From: Tubiluchus corallicola
Lineage: Eukaryota > Priapulida > Priapulimorpha > Priapulimorphida > Tubiluchidae
Direction: 5' to 3'
Assembly: GCA_030141605.1 (NCBI GenBank)
Contig: JAQGDQ010000127.1
Location: 434,001-498,000, forward strand
Length of the DNA stretch: 64,000 bases
Positions 1 to 11,142 of the stretch are shown piece by piece. The position numbers and the translations under genes were made by a program. Under the pieces are notes generated by a model. That model saw only the letters and a program-made list of their open reading frames with translations. It was not told where the DNA came from and did no database searches. Each line of letters begins with the position of its first letter. The stretch's first letter is position 1.

Positions 1-293
1 CTTTTGGAGCTACTAAACTACACAACTATTCATAAAAACAGCAACATTCTCATGGGAGATTTCAATTTGCCAAAGCTGATACATAACCTGGATCCTATGC
101 CTTCTGAGGCTGAGTTCATGGAAGTAGTATATGAAAATCTGCTGTATCAACGTGTGCATAGCAACACACGTTTTCGTGAAGATCACAGTCCTATCTGTCT
201 GGACTTGGTAACTACAAATAATTGTGAACTTGCTGATTGTGTTTCAATCGAACCTCCACTTGGTAAAAGCGACCACTGTGTTATAAGTTTTCA

Positions 294-367
294 CATTGTA
301 TCTAGCACAGCTATTGTAGCTGACATTGTATCTACCACAGCTATTGTAGCTGACTTTGTATCTAAGC
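294..367 (+). repeat. 30-bp tandem duplication inside the LINE endonuclease frame
   Basis: A 30-bp unit (starting cattgtatctagcacagcta) is present at 294-323 and 324-353, with a partial third copy from 354. Ten codons are repeated, so the reading frame is kept. It lies just after the SDH motif of the endonuclease domain. Confidence 0.85.
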
Positions 368-693
368 ACAATTCTGTAGATAAATTACTTCAAAGCCAGT
401 TATGATCAAATAAGACAGAAACTAAATCGCTGGGATTGGTCAGTGTTGTGGAAAAGCTTTTTAGTAGACACCAAACTGCGCTGAAAAATTAAAACCCGTG
501 TGGATTACCAAAGATGCACTAGATGAGTAAAGTAAGTGGAAAAGCTGCAAAGTGCTAGAAAAGATACCATTAGCAATCAATTGGTTGCTCAGCAAAGAAA
601 CTGCACAACCTGGTAGATTCGTAATGCTAAGAGAGACTACAAAAAGCAGTTTGTCAACTCTGCAAAGGCAAGACCATAGTTGTTTTGGGTATA

Positions 694-877
694 TACAGTC
701 AAACCTCATTATAATGCCTCCTCCCTTTATAATGCCAACTTCACTTGACTCTTAGTATGTATATTTTTAGCAAAACAAAATGTCTATATTTGCATAGACA
801 TGTACGTATTAATGCACCTCATTATAACTCCAACTTTTTTGCAGTCCCAAATAGGCGGTATAAAGAGGTTTGACGGT
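694..877. mobile_element. Small inverted-repeat DNA transposon (MITE), pogo/Tigger-like ends, nested in the LINE
   Basis: The left end reads tacagtcaaacctcattata and the right end is its imperfect reverse complement (tataaagaggtttgacgg). A second copy of the same element, in the opposite orientation, is at 8479-8674. Ends of the form CAGTCAAACCTC followed by TATAA resemble pogo/Tigger-type Tc1-mariner non-autonomous elements; that class is an inference. There is no coding capacity. It splits the LINE linker at about 690 from its continuation at about 885. Confidence 0.7.
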
Positions 878-1395
878 TTGATTATGTCAATCAAAAATTG
901 GGGAAAATAGGATAAGATACCAATGCTCACGGAGAATAGAAGTGGCGTTATAACTGATAAGGTCAAGGCAGAATTGCCTAGTCAATACTTTGCTAGTATG
1001 TTTGCTGATAAAAGAAATCACCATGGCATTCCCATGCCGAACCACTATGACCATTGATTCTGTGGTTTTTGGCATCTGAATGATACACAACCCTTGAGGT
1101 TGCTGTTCATAATAAATGTAAATATCAATAGCTTGCCTGGTTTTTATTATAGTGCATAGTCACTGCTGAATAGGATTTGCTATTATTGCTTAGAGTTTTT
1201 TTTGTTGTTGTTATTCTGTTATTGCTGCACCTGTGACAAGTCTTTAATTTTGCACCAGATTTAGTTAGTCAAAACTTAAGCACATAAGATACAAAAAGAA
1301 GAAAAAATACTCACTAAAAATTGTGCACTACAAGTCTTATGTTCTTAATCCATTGACTAATATATCTGTATTTAAGTAGCAAACTAATTTTCCAG

Positions 1396-2602
1396 AGTGA
1401 AGTTGAAGACACACTGAAACGCATCCAAGGTCATAGGGGAGTAATTGGAACTATAATTGTAAACGGTGAAGGTAAGCATGGATTTTTTGAATTTTTTGTA
1501 GTGTGTTTTCATACTGTTCATGACAGTGTGTTTCTGTAAAAAGCAGCATATACATTGTATTAACATTGGGAGCTTCTCCCACATAAATTCATAGATAATA
1601 TTTGTTTGGGAAGCAAAACTCAAAGGTAATTTGTGACTCGTGAAATAGAAGAAAAACACTGTAACTTGTAATAAAACTGATCACTGGGATAGTTTTGCAA
1701 ATGATAACAAAAACAACGTGAGTCAGCTTGGTCAGCGATCGGGGTTTATATAAATGAGAATAAGGTAATGTAGTGTACTATTTAGGACAAACATTTAATA
1801 GATTTTATTAGTCATTTGAGAACTTTATAATAGTTTATTAACTTATTTCTGCATTAACAATGCTAAAATCTTCTTTTTAACCTAAATATAAAGAAACTAA
1901 AGACATCTAGCAGTCTTATGGGTTAGGAGTTTCTGTGTATTTTTTTCTGTAAGTCACTTTCTACAGCTAACATTTTTATAATCTGATTTACTAAATATTA
2001 CTAATTTTTGCAGGCATTCCAATAAGAACTACTCTAGATAATGCAACCACAGTGCAGTATGCAGGTTTGTTACATCAACTAGCTGCAAAAGCAAGGAGCA
2101 CAGTACGTGATCTTGATCCACAAAATGATCTGACTTTCCTGCGAATTCGTTCCAAAAAGCATGAGATCATGGTTGCTCCAGGTGTGTTGCAAACATATTT
2201 TCTTAAAACTAAAGATATAACGATCTAGAACCAAGCCTTTCTACTATAAACACTAAAAAATAAAACCTTTGTGGTTTCGCATAAATAATTTGACACCTAA
2301 CTGATGAATCTGCAAACTTTTTTGCAAATCGACCTGCAAAAATTTACTGAAGCGAACTTTCAATTGAATTACTGAATTGAATTTGAATTTTAAAAATTAC
2401 GTATAATTGTTTATAAAATTGCAGAATATAGTTTGATAATCCAGTTGCTTGAAGTTACCTAAATTCAACTAATTTATAATGTGACAGGGCAGTTTAAAAT
2501 CTGTGCAGCAGAAAAAATCATAAGTACTGTTTTAAAATTTAATTGCTTTATTTTACAGATAAAGAATACTTGCTAATTGTGGTGCAGAATCCAAATGAGT
2601 AG
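1396..2602 (+). CDS. DYNLRB: Dynein light chain roadblock-type (DYNLRB), three exons, start codon exon not found
   Basis: Exons are 1396-1471, 2014-2181 and 2559-2602 (stop TAG 2600-2602), each with AG/GT borders and matching phases. They encode 95 residues: [20 protein letters not shown] at the start, [10 protein letters not shown] at the exon 1/2 border, [20 protein letters not shown] in the middle and [10 protein letters not shown] at the end. This is the whole roadblock/LC7 domain and matches the roughly 96-residue family length. Roadblock chains dimerise and bind the cytoplasmic dynein intermediate chain, supporting cargo transport and mitotic functions; that role is known for the family. 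The first exon begins phase 0 after a TTTTCCAG acceptor, so the initiator ATG should end a short upstream exon, perhaps carrying only the ATG. I could not place it. AATAAA signals occur at about 2826 and 3073. Confidence 0.93.
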
Positions 2603-4194
2603 ATTTATATTGCCATCCTACATGAGTTTGTTATGGGTTATTGTATGTTTTCCAATGTTAGTGCTTTATTTATTATTAAATTGTTTGTAAAGGATTACTG
2701 TTACAAAGTGCATGTTTTTCTTATGTAGAATTCAGGTGCCATTAGAGCATTTGTTTAGGTGTCTTGTGTAAGTCAATTTATCTGATTCTTGTATTAGAGT
2801 TTTTATAAATTAAAACTTTACATAGAATAAAAAAGGTTAATTGTATTTTACATAAAAACAGTGTACATTTCTGCAAACAAGTTAACCATTCTCTCAGTGC
2901 TTACAAACTTTGATCTATTTTTTTTGTATTTTTGTACACTGCAGTGGTACAAAATCTAATCACAGTTAATCAGGAAGTTAAGTAGTCATGCATGAAAAAT
3001 ATAAACAGTGCTTATTGCTTTTACCTCATAAGCAATAACTTGTGCTGATTGTGTAACATCACTTGTATAATTTATAATAAATTGTGTTAATAAGTAATGA
3101 AAATATTATTTTGAGTATTTTTGCTAAAGCGCCATGAAATATTGAAGAGTTTACTAGATTTAAAGGGGGAGAAAAGAGCTTACTGTCTAGAAACTGTACC
3201 CTCTTTTCGATTCAGCTTCTTAAAACCCCAACCATACCTGTTTTAATAAAATTTGTAGGAGCTTTTAAGCAATAATTTGAAAAATATTGCTTTCGGGAGA
3301 TGCTCCAAAAACAAGGTATGGTCCCATTTATTGGGTTGCTGAAATAATAATGCAAATATCTCTATGCTTAATTGGAAATCATTTATCATTGGTTATTTCA
3401 AAATTCATGCAAGTCGCCTATTCTTTTCTGAAAATGCATAACCTGTCATGAATTTCATTTTGACATACTGTTGATGCAAACTGTTGATCGTAATATTTAA
3501 ATAGCTTTAGCTAGTGTTCTGGTGTTTTTTGCTTTGCTAATATGTTCAGCTGTGCCTTAAAAGTGCACTTTGTAATATATAAGTCAAAGCGTACATTTTA
3601 TGAAGGCCATTTGTGACCTTTGTTAAAAAGTGCATATATAGTACTGCACATGATGAAAAAACTTCTTTGGCTGTAAATATAGTAAGAAGAATTCAAAGAT
3701 ATGTTACAACTGCAGTAGTTGTAGCAAATTTTGAAAACTCCTATTGTTTCGTTATAGTAACATTTTCCTTTATTCAAACGACTGGTATTGGTGGTTTTAA
3801 GATCTCATGCATTTCCTTGTGATTTGTAATTTACATAATGAATTAATGGTACATGTTGTTCATTTTAATATGTGACAGCTGGCAGTGTGCAACAAGATTT
3901 TCAACAGATCTGTGTATTTGCTTGGCACATTGTTATCGGTATGTGTTTATGTGTCAAATTTCTTTAGAAGAAACCTTTTTGTGATTACAAAAATTAATAT
4001 GTAATATTTAGTAGTGCAGTATAAGTGCAATGTGTTTTAATTTGCGTTTGATAAAAACAGTGCCTTAAATTGTCTGCATTAAAAAAATGTAAAGTGCGTT
4101 GTAGTACTCTGTCCTATATGATAAAGTTAAGTAACTAATGTGGTATGCTTTTTTAATAGTTTTGTACAAGGATCATTAAAACTGGTACTTGAAG
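2603..4194. other. Intergenic spacer and DYNLRB 3' UTR region
   Basis: AT-rich sequence with polyadenylation-type hexamers near 2826 and 3073, fitting the 3' UTR of the dynein chain. A 69-codon open frame at 3613-3822 has no recognisable motif and is judged accidental. The promoter of the downstream hydrolase must lie in the last few hundred bases; I see no clear TATA box. Confidence 0.5.
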
Positions 4195-7100
4195 ATGTCT
4201 AACAGCACTGGAAAAGGAACAGTTGGTACACAGCATTTTTTGAGGGTATGTCTAAAATTTAATACTATCACAAGCTTTTCTTCTCATAGGTTGCTGGTAT
4301 TTTAATCTATACACTAACATTGAGAGAAAAAGGTTCACATTTTTTCATGTGATTTCGGATGCTTTGTTTAATTGCCTGATGCATTTTGCCATTTTATTTG
4401 CAGTACTTAATTAAAGAATGTTATATGTTTCTTATAACTCATAAAATATAAGTCTTAGTTTGAAACGACTAACTATTTTGAAGTTTCACGAATTTTGAAG
4501 TAGCTTCTTAGTATCTTGTCAATTAAAATTCTGTACCTTAAAATAATAAGCTTGTCTTGGTGTGGCTGTGCACTTTAGAGTGTCCATCGCTAGAAAGTGC
4601 TACACACCCACGAGTTTTCTTTAGCTCCATATCTCGAGTTTAAATCGCCCTTACAATTATCATAAAGCTCCCTTAAATTGTCACGCATGATTGTAATTAA
4701 TCTTTAAATAACATGCTGTATAATTGCAACACATGTAAAATAACTTATTTTCTTTTTTTAGATTTTGTGCTTGCATGGGTATAGGTAAGTGGAAAAACTA
4801 CAACTGTGATGCAGTTCAAGTTTTCTTCATTACTTCATTTGCGAAGAAATAATTTTTTAAAAGGATTTTGCAAAAATTGCAAATTTGATTTTGCTGTTCA
4901 TGGATTATACTGATCCTTTATTGTTGTGTTTAACAGTAGCAGTGCTATCATAATTAATGTTAATGATGGTAATCTTTTTCTGAAAAGTTGGCTCTAATGT
5001 ACTGTTTACACATTCAGTTTTAAACTATCAAACTAAAACTGACAAACAAAAACTGTCAGTCTAAAAACTGACGCGTGTTTAGGCGACATCAAACTTTACT
5101 CCGTCAAACTCTGGTAATAACTATTCAACAAGCCGTGTCAGTCAAAGTATGGCACCAATATGCAGACATGCTATGTTATCAGTTGGGCTAGTTTGTGTGA
5201 TTAAAAAAGGAGAAATTAGAGAAAAAAGAGTTAGAAAAGTTTGGATTAAAAATAAGTACTGTGGAGAATTGAAAGAGACAGTTACATCATGAATTCAAAG
5301 ATTTAAATGCTGAGGTGTCACATAACTGTTTGAATTGTTTGCATATGTCACGCCTGCAATGCTTGACTATCTGTTGCAAGAAGTTGTATTTAACCAACCA
5401 AATGCCTGTAATTAACCAACACACCTACAGTACTGTTGCAGATTGTTTAGTTGATTGGTAGAAAACACTACAGTAAAATTAGAATTTTGTTTTTGTCAGC
5501 AAAATCCAAATCTCTTTTGTATTACTGTTTCTACCTACCAGGTTCCAGTATCAGCCAACATGCAACAATGCTGAAGTCATATATAATATAGTATATTTGT
5601 ACCACTTGCTGGATGAATAATGACAAAATTCCCCAGCCCCGCACAAAATTGAATGCGAGCGCGATGATGTAACGAGCATACAGATGCTATTGGCTGTTCG
5701 GTCTGAGTTTGTCAGTTTGTTTGATGAATTCAAGATGGTTTGATATCATCAAACTTTGTTTGTCAGACTAAGTTTGGCAGTTTCGTTGTTTACGTGATCA
5801 AACTAGTTTGTTAAACTAAAACTGACAAATAGTTAGGTGAAAAAAACTGATCGTCTAAACGGCTCTTAAGCCTGCTTTAAAATTTACCTGGAAAATTTGG
5901 AATTAAAACTTGTGTTTTTTCATTTTGACAAAATAGACAAAATGCGGAAGTTTTTAAGGAGAAAACTGGTGCATTTAGAAAGATTTTGAGAAAACAGGCT
6001 GAATTTGGTGAGTTGTGTTTTTATAACAACTGTTTAGTGACTGTTATTTAAAGATCGAAAAAAGAAAATTTATTGTTAATAGAAGCAGTACAACTGGTTA
6101 AAGTAGATACTAATTTGTTATGTAACAAGTTTTATGCTGAAAAAACTATGCATTTTCTTTCTGTAGTATTTATTACAGCACCAAACGTGGTTCCTGATAC
6201 CCAAGCAGAACCTAAAACTAATACAAGCAGAGAAACTAAATCAGGTAAATAGTCCTTAACATGCTCTGCTATACTACAGCCTCACTTAAATTTGTTTCAA
6301 CAACAATTAGCTTCATTGGTGCAATTTCACAAGCTTTTCATCTTGTTACAGAACTTTAAATTTTTGTTACACTTTTTGCACTTTTAGATGTTCGAGGGTG
6401 GTGGTTTTCGAAGCCAGAGAAATGTTACAAGGCTACAGACTATTCAGATGTGGACATTGGCTTTCAAGAATCTCTTGCTGTGGTTAGAGATGCATGTAAT
6501 GAAAAAGTAATTATTAGTTCATGTTATTCTCATGTATAACCGTATAATTGCAGTTTTCCCAAAAAAGCAGGCTCACATTATTTTTCCTATCGCGCAAGTG
6601 GATTTTTTGCCAAAACTGAAGTGCGATTCATATCAGTTCGTTTGTATCATGTATCCACTATGGAGCTCACTATTACCACAAAATCATATCTTCATTGTTA
6701 CTGACAGCAGGCCTGCATCGTCTAGGATTATGAAGTTATGAAGGCATTTTTAATGAGCTATGTAAGGGCTAAGAAATTATTTCTTAGTTAAACCATCTTC
6801 TGTGAGATGCGTGATTTCCGACCTGGTAATCTTCAAAGAAACTTACTGTTCTCCACTAATTGGCTTCTGCAGCCTGGTTGATAAACATTATGATCTATAG
6901 TAGTGTCTTGAATAGTTTCTAAGAGAAGTAATGGATGACAGGTATTCTATCTTCATTTCAGGGTCCATTTGATGGAATTTTAGGATTTAGTCAGGGAGCT
7001 TCTATGGCCTCAATCTTGTGTAGTCTTCAGCATCAAGGAGGTAACGGGTAAAACTCACCTTGTTTGGAAATGAATATGTGGGGCTCAAGTTTACTACTCA

Positions 7101-7903
7101 AGTTAAAACTACTTCTAGTTCATATTCAGCCGTAGGCCATTTCACATCTGAATTATGTTTTTTTATGAACTTATGCATATTGCAAATAGAAACCTAGTAA
7201 TAAAAAGCAGAGCCTACTCAACGAGATATTTAGACTCATCATGGATCAATGTGGATCAGTAAAATTACTCACAAAATACTGAGTAGTAAGATTGGAAATC
7301 TAAATAATTAGATCATCGTTGTTTACCAAATGGATATCTTTTCTAGTCTGCACAAACTGTAAACCCTTAGTGCTGTAAAACAAAAAGCGTTTGTCTATCT
7401 CGATTATGTAGCGATACATTTTGTCTGGGCAACCAATAAAAACGTGCTTAAAATTAAATCAATTACTCAGCAATGCATGCTAGTCTACCTAAAAATTAAG
7501 GTAAATTAAAATTCTCATTGCAACATTGGTTTTTATTTCAGATGTCGATTTTAATTTCAAGTTTGCAATATTTGTAGCTGGATTCAAGAGTAGGTCATCC
7601 ACACATAATCGCTACTATGACGCCAAAATCGTTTTACCTACCCTTCATGTGTTTGGTGATAATGATGTAGTAATACCTCAAGGTGAGAAGAAATAATATT
7701 CCTATTTTTATAGAAAATGTACATACAAAGTAGTGATTGTTATATGTTGGAATAATTGTTTTTCAGAGATGAGTGAAAACTTGTTGCAGTACTTTGTTGA
7801 ACCACAAATGCTGAAGCACGAGGGTGGACATTTCATACCTACTAAAAGTGAATATAAGCATATTTACATAAAATTTTTGCAAGATATTGCAGCAAGTAGC
7901 TGA
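4195..7903 (+). CDS. OVCA2: OVCA2/FSH1-family serine hydrolase, eight exons, complete
   Basis: Exons 4195-4245, 4762-4784, 5937-6007, 6167-6244, 6388-6506, 6962-7040, 7542-7682 and 7767-7903 join in frame to a 232-residue protein (human OVCA2 is of similar size). The alpha/beta-hydrolase landmarks are in order: ILCLHGYRQN (first strand and oxyanion HG), the family-typical RGWWF at 6395, the nucleophile elbow GFSQGA (Ser in GxSxG, about 6990), LHVFGDNDVVIP (catalytic Asp) and HEGGHFIP (catalytic His). OVCA2 proteins are esterases acting on long-chain alkyl esters; the substrate here is not known. The ATG at 4195 was chosen because it opens the first exon about 17 residues before the first strand, as in homologues. 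An AATAAA overlaps the end (7904-7909). Intron 2 carries an inverted-repeat element. Confidence 0.93.
4990..5870. mobile_element. Probable non-autonomous DNA transposon in OVCA2 intron 2
   Basis: The left end (about 4997-5030, gtactgtttacacattcagt) and the right end (about 5835-5870, actgatcgtctaaacggctc) are imperfect inverted repeats. The subterminal DNA on both sides is full of short motifs of the type AAACTGACAAA and ATCAAACT in both orientations. The interior has no substantial reading frame. This looks like a hAT- or Kolobok-like internally deleted element; the class is a guess and the borders are accurate only to about 10 bp. Confidence 0.55.
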
Positions 7904-8478
7904 AATAAAGGTGTTTATCTGGAAAATTTGCAATTCTACACTGTAATTCTAAATTGCACAACTGCTAAAACTTTGTAATTCCCTACTTTTTGTCATAATC
8001 ATATAATAGGCCTATAATAAAAAAATGCTAAATAATAATTTTATTACACACTGCATACTTTGCACAACATAATAACAGAGCTTAAGTTAATACAGCAACA
8101 TAAACAAAAATAAATACAAGCTATTCACAATTGCAGAGTGTGCCTGAGATGTAGTTTTTGATTAGAAACAATGAAGAAATTAAATTAAAGTAGTGCTGTG
8201 GCAAAGACCTTATTTGCACATTCTTGGAGCAAAAACAGGATACACTATTCAGAAATTTACATTTTACATAAAAATATTCATGGTCCAATATTGTGCAGCC
8301 CTACCTTGCAGATGTTTCATAAAAAACAATCCTAACTGCATCGCATAACTCAGGAAGAATAATAAAACAAACAGCATTATGGCATTACAAAATACACAAC
8401 AAAAAAATCTCTTATTACACTGTATGTTGGAGAAACTAAAAAATGTAAAATGTGCGATGAAGGAAGTGTTTTAAGTTC

Positions 8479-8674
8479 AGTACAATCAAACTTCTTTATA
8501 TCACCGACTTTGGGACTCCAGAAAAAGTTGGCATTAAGCGAATTTGGCATTATAACGAGATGCATTAATACATACATGTCTATGCAAATGCAGAAAATTT
8601 GTTTTGCCAAAAATTTGGGCGTTAAGCAAGTTTGGTATTTTAAAGGGGGTATTATAACAAGGTTTGATTGTACT
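8479..8674. mobile_element. Second copy of the pogo/Tigger-like MITE, inverted relative to 694-877
   Basis: Terminal inverted repeats: agtacaatcaaacttcttta at the left and aacaaggtttgattgtact at the right, near-perfect for about 13-16 bp and bounded by TA. The interior (for example gcattaatacatacatgtct near 8561) is the reverse complement of the interior of 694-877. It contains no gene; open frames across it are accidental. Confidence 0.8.
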
Positions 8675-9067
8675 ACATTTGTTTATACAATTTGTTTAAT
8701 TAACATATTCAATCACATTACGCAAAAACATGCAAGTGTTTACATATGTGAAGGCTCCTCATTTCAAGATGCAAGTCTTCAATGATATGACTAGACTGAA
8801 TATGATATGACAAAAATATTTAAACACTACTCGGGGTAGCAATGCATTTTCAGCAAAATTAAGTGGGCAAACAACACAAATCTCTTACAGCGTTAAAAAA
8901 GTTTGGCTTTCACGAACCAAATGATCATTGCTTAACAGCACCTAATGAACATTACTTACCAGCATCTAAATATACAGCACAGTCTGCCTAGGCCCTACCG
9001 AAAAGATTGTGATGTCACTGCACCAAGATTTGTCAACTATGGATGCATGGTAAGAATGGACATTTGA

Positions 9068-9188
9068 CACTAACAAGACTTAGAAAATAGTCATAAGTTT
9101 TAACTAAAAACCATGGGTAAACTATTTCACGCTAGCAAGTCATAGAAAACAGTTATAAGTTTTTAACTAAAAACCATGGGTAAGCTAA
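9068..9188. repeat. 60-bp tandem duplication
   Basis: Two adjacent copies (9068-9127 and 9128-9188) share the segment ttaactaaaaaccatgggta and the preceding cataagtttt block, with several substitutions. No function is apparent. Confidence 0.8.
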
Positions 9189-10164
9189 TACTCTTTATTG
9201 ATCATTGAAAGTAATGAAATGTAAGCACAGTATAGTTATTTCCACTAGAATGCTTTATAACGATAAGTAATGATCGATGTTCAAGGCCCACTGGTCTATT
9301 CTATCAAGCTTGACAATAAAAATGCACTCAAATGGACAATACGTAACACCTTTGTTCAAAATGATTTGCTACACATTGAATCATATTACCAGGATTTAAC
9401 TGTAATAACTAAGCAGTACAGAACCAGTAACTCACTATATTATAAAGAAAATATTAATTATAATTATGATTTAACTAATCCACTTAGTTCTACTTATGCC
9501 ACCATTCTCAAGGAATTATATGCATATAATTATAACATCTTGCATTACAAAACTTTAAAATGGTACAAAAATACAGCATAAGCACGATTATTGGCATGAA
9601 TAATAATATTCACATTTATACATCATCTGCAAAGCTGTGTATAGGATATTAATAAATATTGCATGCCTGTAACTAATATGGTCCACAAACTCCACACATA
9701 GTAGCTTTTCTTATATTATAGTCAACTAAAATGTTGTAGGCTGCACTTTAACTGTTGTGTTGACTTATGTGTGAGGTAATTTAGTTTATATCATACCATG
9801 ACAAAGCCAAAACATGTGCAGATTTTAAGACGCAGCTTCCGCGCTAGTAAGAATTTAAAATATGCAGCTATTTACAACATTTTTTGTCAATTTACATGCA
9901 ATTTATAAATTATAGCTACTTTAGCATTTCAACTAACTTGCGCATATTTAACTTCCCAAGTTCTTGTAATTCTACAACAGCTAGTTCTTTGAATTTACAA
10001 ATAAATGCAACTGCTGTCACTTGATTATCAATCTCTTTTCTGTAGCTTAGGTACAATATTTACATATTAATTATAAACAGCAACAATGTTTTTCTTGGCT
10101 ACTTTCAGGACGTTAAGCATGTAACTTAACAGCAGACTATAATTTAATTTGTACACCTAACAAT

Positions 10165-11142
10165 TTATACTTGCTCCACAATATCATTCAGCACAAAAGA
10201 ATTTCTGTTCTCTGATGTTGTGTCCGAAGAACTCTCGCTCATTATTGATATGTCTGCCACAATGCCACTTTCTGCAAAAACCAAAATTATGTATATATTA
10301 AAAGACCGACCTCTTCATAACATAGTACACCAAGAAATTGTTTTTGTAAAGTATACCAAGAAAATATATTGTCTTTATAAAGACTGCACAGTGAACAGAA
10401 AAGGCTTGTCGTTGTTCGTTGTTTGCTTTTTTTCATTAAATTACAATTTTATGGCAATTTTTGGTAACCCAATGTTTAGAAAACTAATTAGAAAAGACTA
10501 TTATGTATGTGTTTTCCCCATTTACATAGCCGAGAATTTGTGCTTAAAAACCTGTGGAAGCCGAGTGCAGATGTGGTAAAAAACGAAGGAGATTTCTTTG
10601 CATTTCTAAGTCACCAACTGGTCCAGCTGCTCCACAGGATGCAAATGATTGAGCAGATTGACTACTGTTTGATGATGACGTGCTGCTGACTGATATGACT
10701 GAATGTGGGCGCTTGTTCTGCTGTTGCAAGTGCTCAAACGATGAAACGGCAATGGAATTTCGGAAACGCCCTCCTGGAAAAAATTAATATATGTAACTCT
10801 TGGTCATAGAACTATGACTGCTATTAAAAAGCAGAATCTTTACTTCGTAGTTGACCTAGGTTTAATCATCAAAAACAAATGTCCATATAATACTAGACAC
10901 AAAGTAATCAAAGTCAAAGCCAAAAACAATAAATTCAGTGTCTACTTACTATATTCAAGGAAATACAAAACTCTAGATTACTGTTGAATTTTGAATGAAA
11001 AGTTTGCACTTACCATTAAAGCCATTAGGCAAAGCTGCAGGCATGTCAATGGACCTATCATTAATTTGGTGTTGGCTAGGCTTCAGATCAAGCATTGGTC
11101 TTGAACCAATACCCATGGAAGACATTTCATGTAGACGTATAC
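10165..11142 (-). CDS. PLEKHG4: RhoGEF exons encoding the C-terminal tail; two possible ends
   Basis: Exon 11142-11014 encodes LHEMSSMGIGSRPMLDLKPS, matching the MVSMGIGNKP..DI motif after the PH domain in relatives. Exon 10773-10552 encodes NSIAVSSFEH, nearly identical to the ASVAVSSFEH stretch recalled for ARHGEF40, then Ser-rich sequence. The final exon 10271-10165 starts in phase after a TTTTTGCAG acceptor and ends SFVLNDIVEQV with TAA at 10165. The donor at 10552 (CAG|gttttt) is weak. If it is not used, translation runs on two codons past the splice point and stops at 10544 (ending STGF). Confidence 0.75.

Larger units (their letters stand above)
1..1080 (+). mobile_element. Decayed non-LTR retrotransposon (LINE): endonuclease and linker part
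   Basis: Positions 4-405 read as the C-terminal half of an endonuclease/exonuclease/phosphatase domain: the motif MGDFNLP near the start (Asp-Asn of the catalytic site) and KSDHCVISF near 265-290, the typical Ser-Asp-His end of LINE endonucleases. The segment is open at the window edge. From 405 to about 675 the linker continues with frame breaks (for example RWDW at 430-440 and a basic stretch near 640). After a nested small transposon it resumes at about 885-1065 with a stretch ending in SQYFASMFADKR, a pattern common just before the reverse transcriptase domain. The RT itself is missing. Stops and frameshifts show the copy is dead. The clade (CR1/L2-like or other) is not determined. Confidence 0.8.
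7904..10164. other. Convergent intergenic region between OVCA2 and the RhoGEF gene
   Basis: The two genes point at each other here. The region contains the OVCA2 polyadenylation signals (7904-7909, and AATAAA near 8017), an inverted-repeat transposon (8479-8674), a 60-bp duplication (9068-9188) and the presumed 3' UTR of the minus-strand gene. A 103-codon frame at 9270-9581 is rich in Tyr/Asn/Lys as expected from random AT-rich DNA and has no motif. Confidence 0.6.

Noticed and set aside
9270-9581. 103-codon plus-strand open frame
   Set aside because: Rich in Tyr, Asn, Lys and Leu as expected from AT-rich DNA; no motif, and it sits in the convergent spacer.
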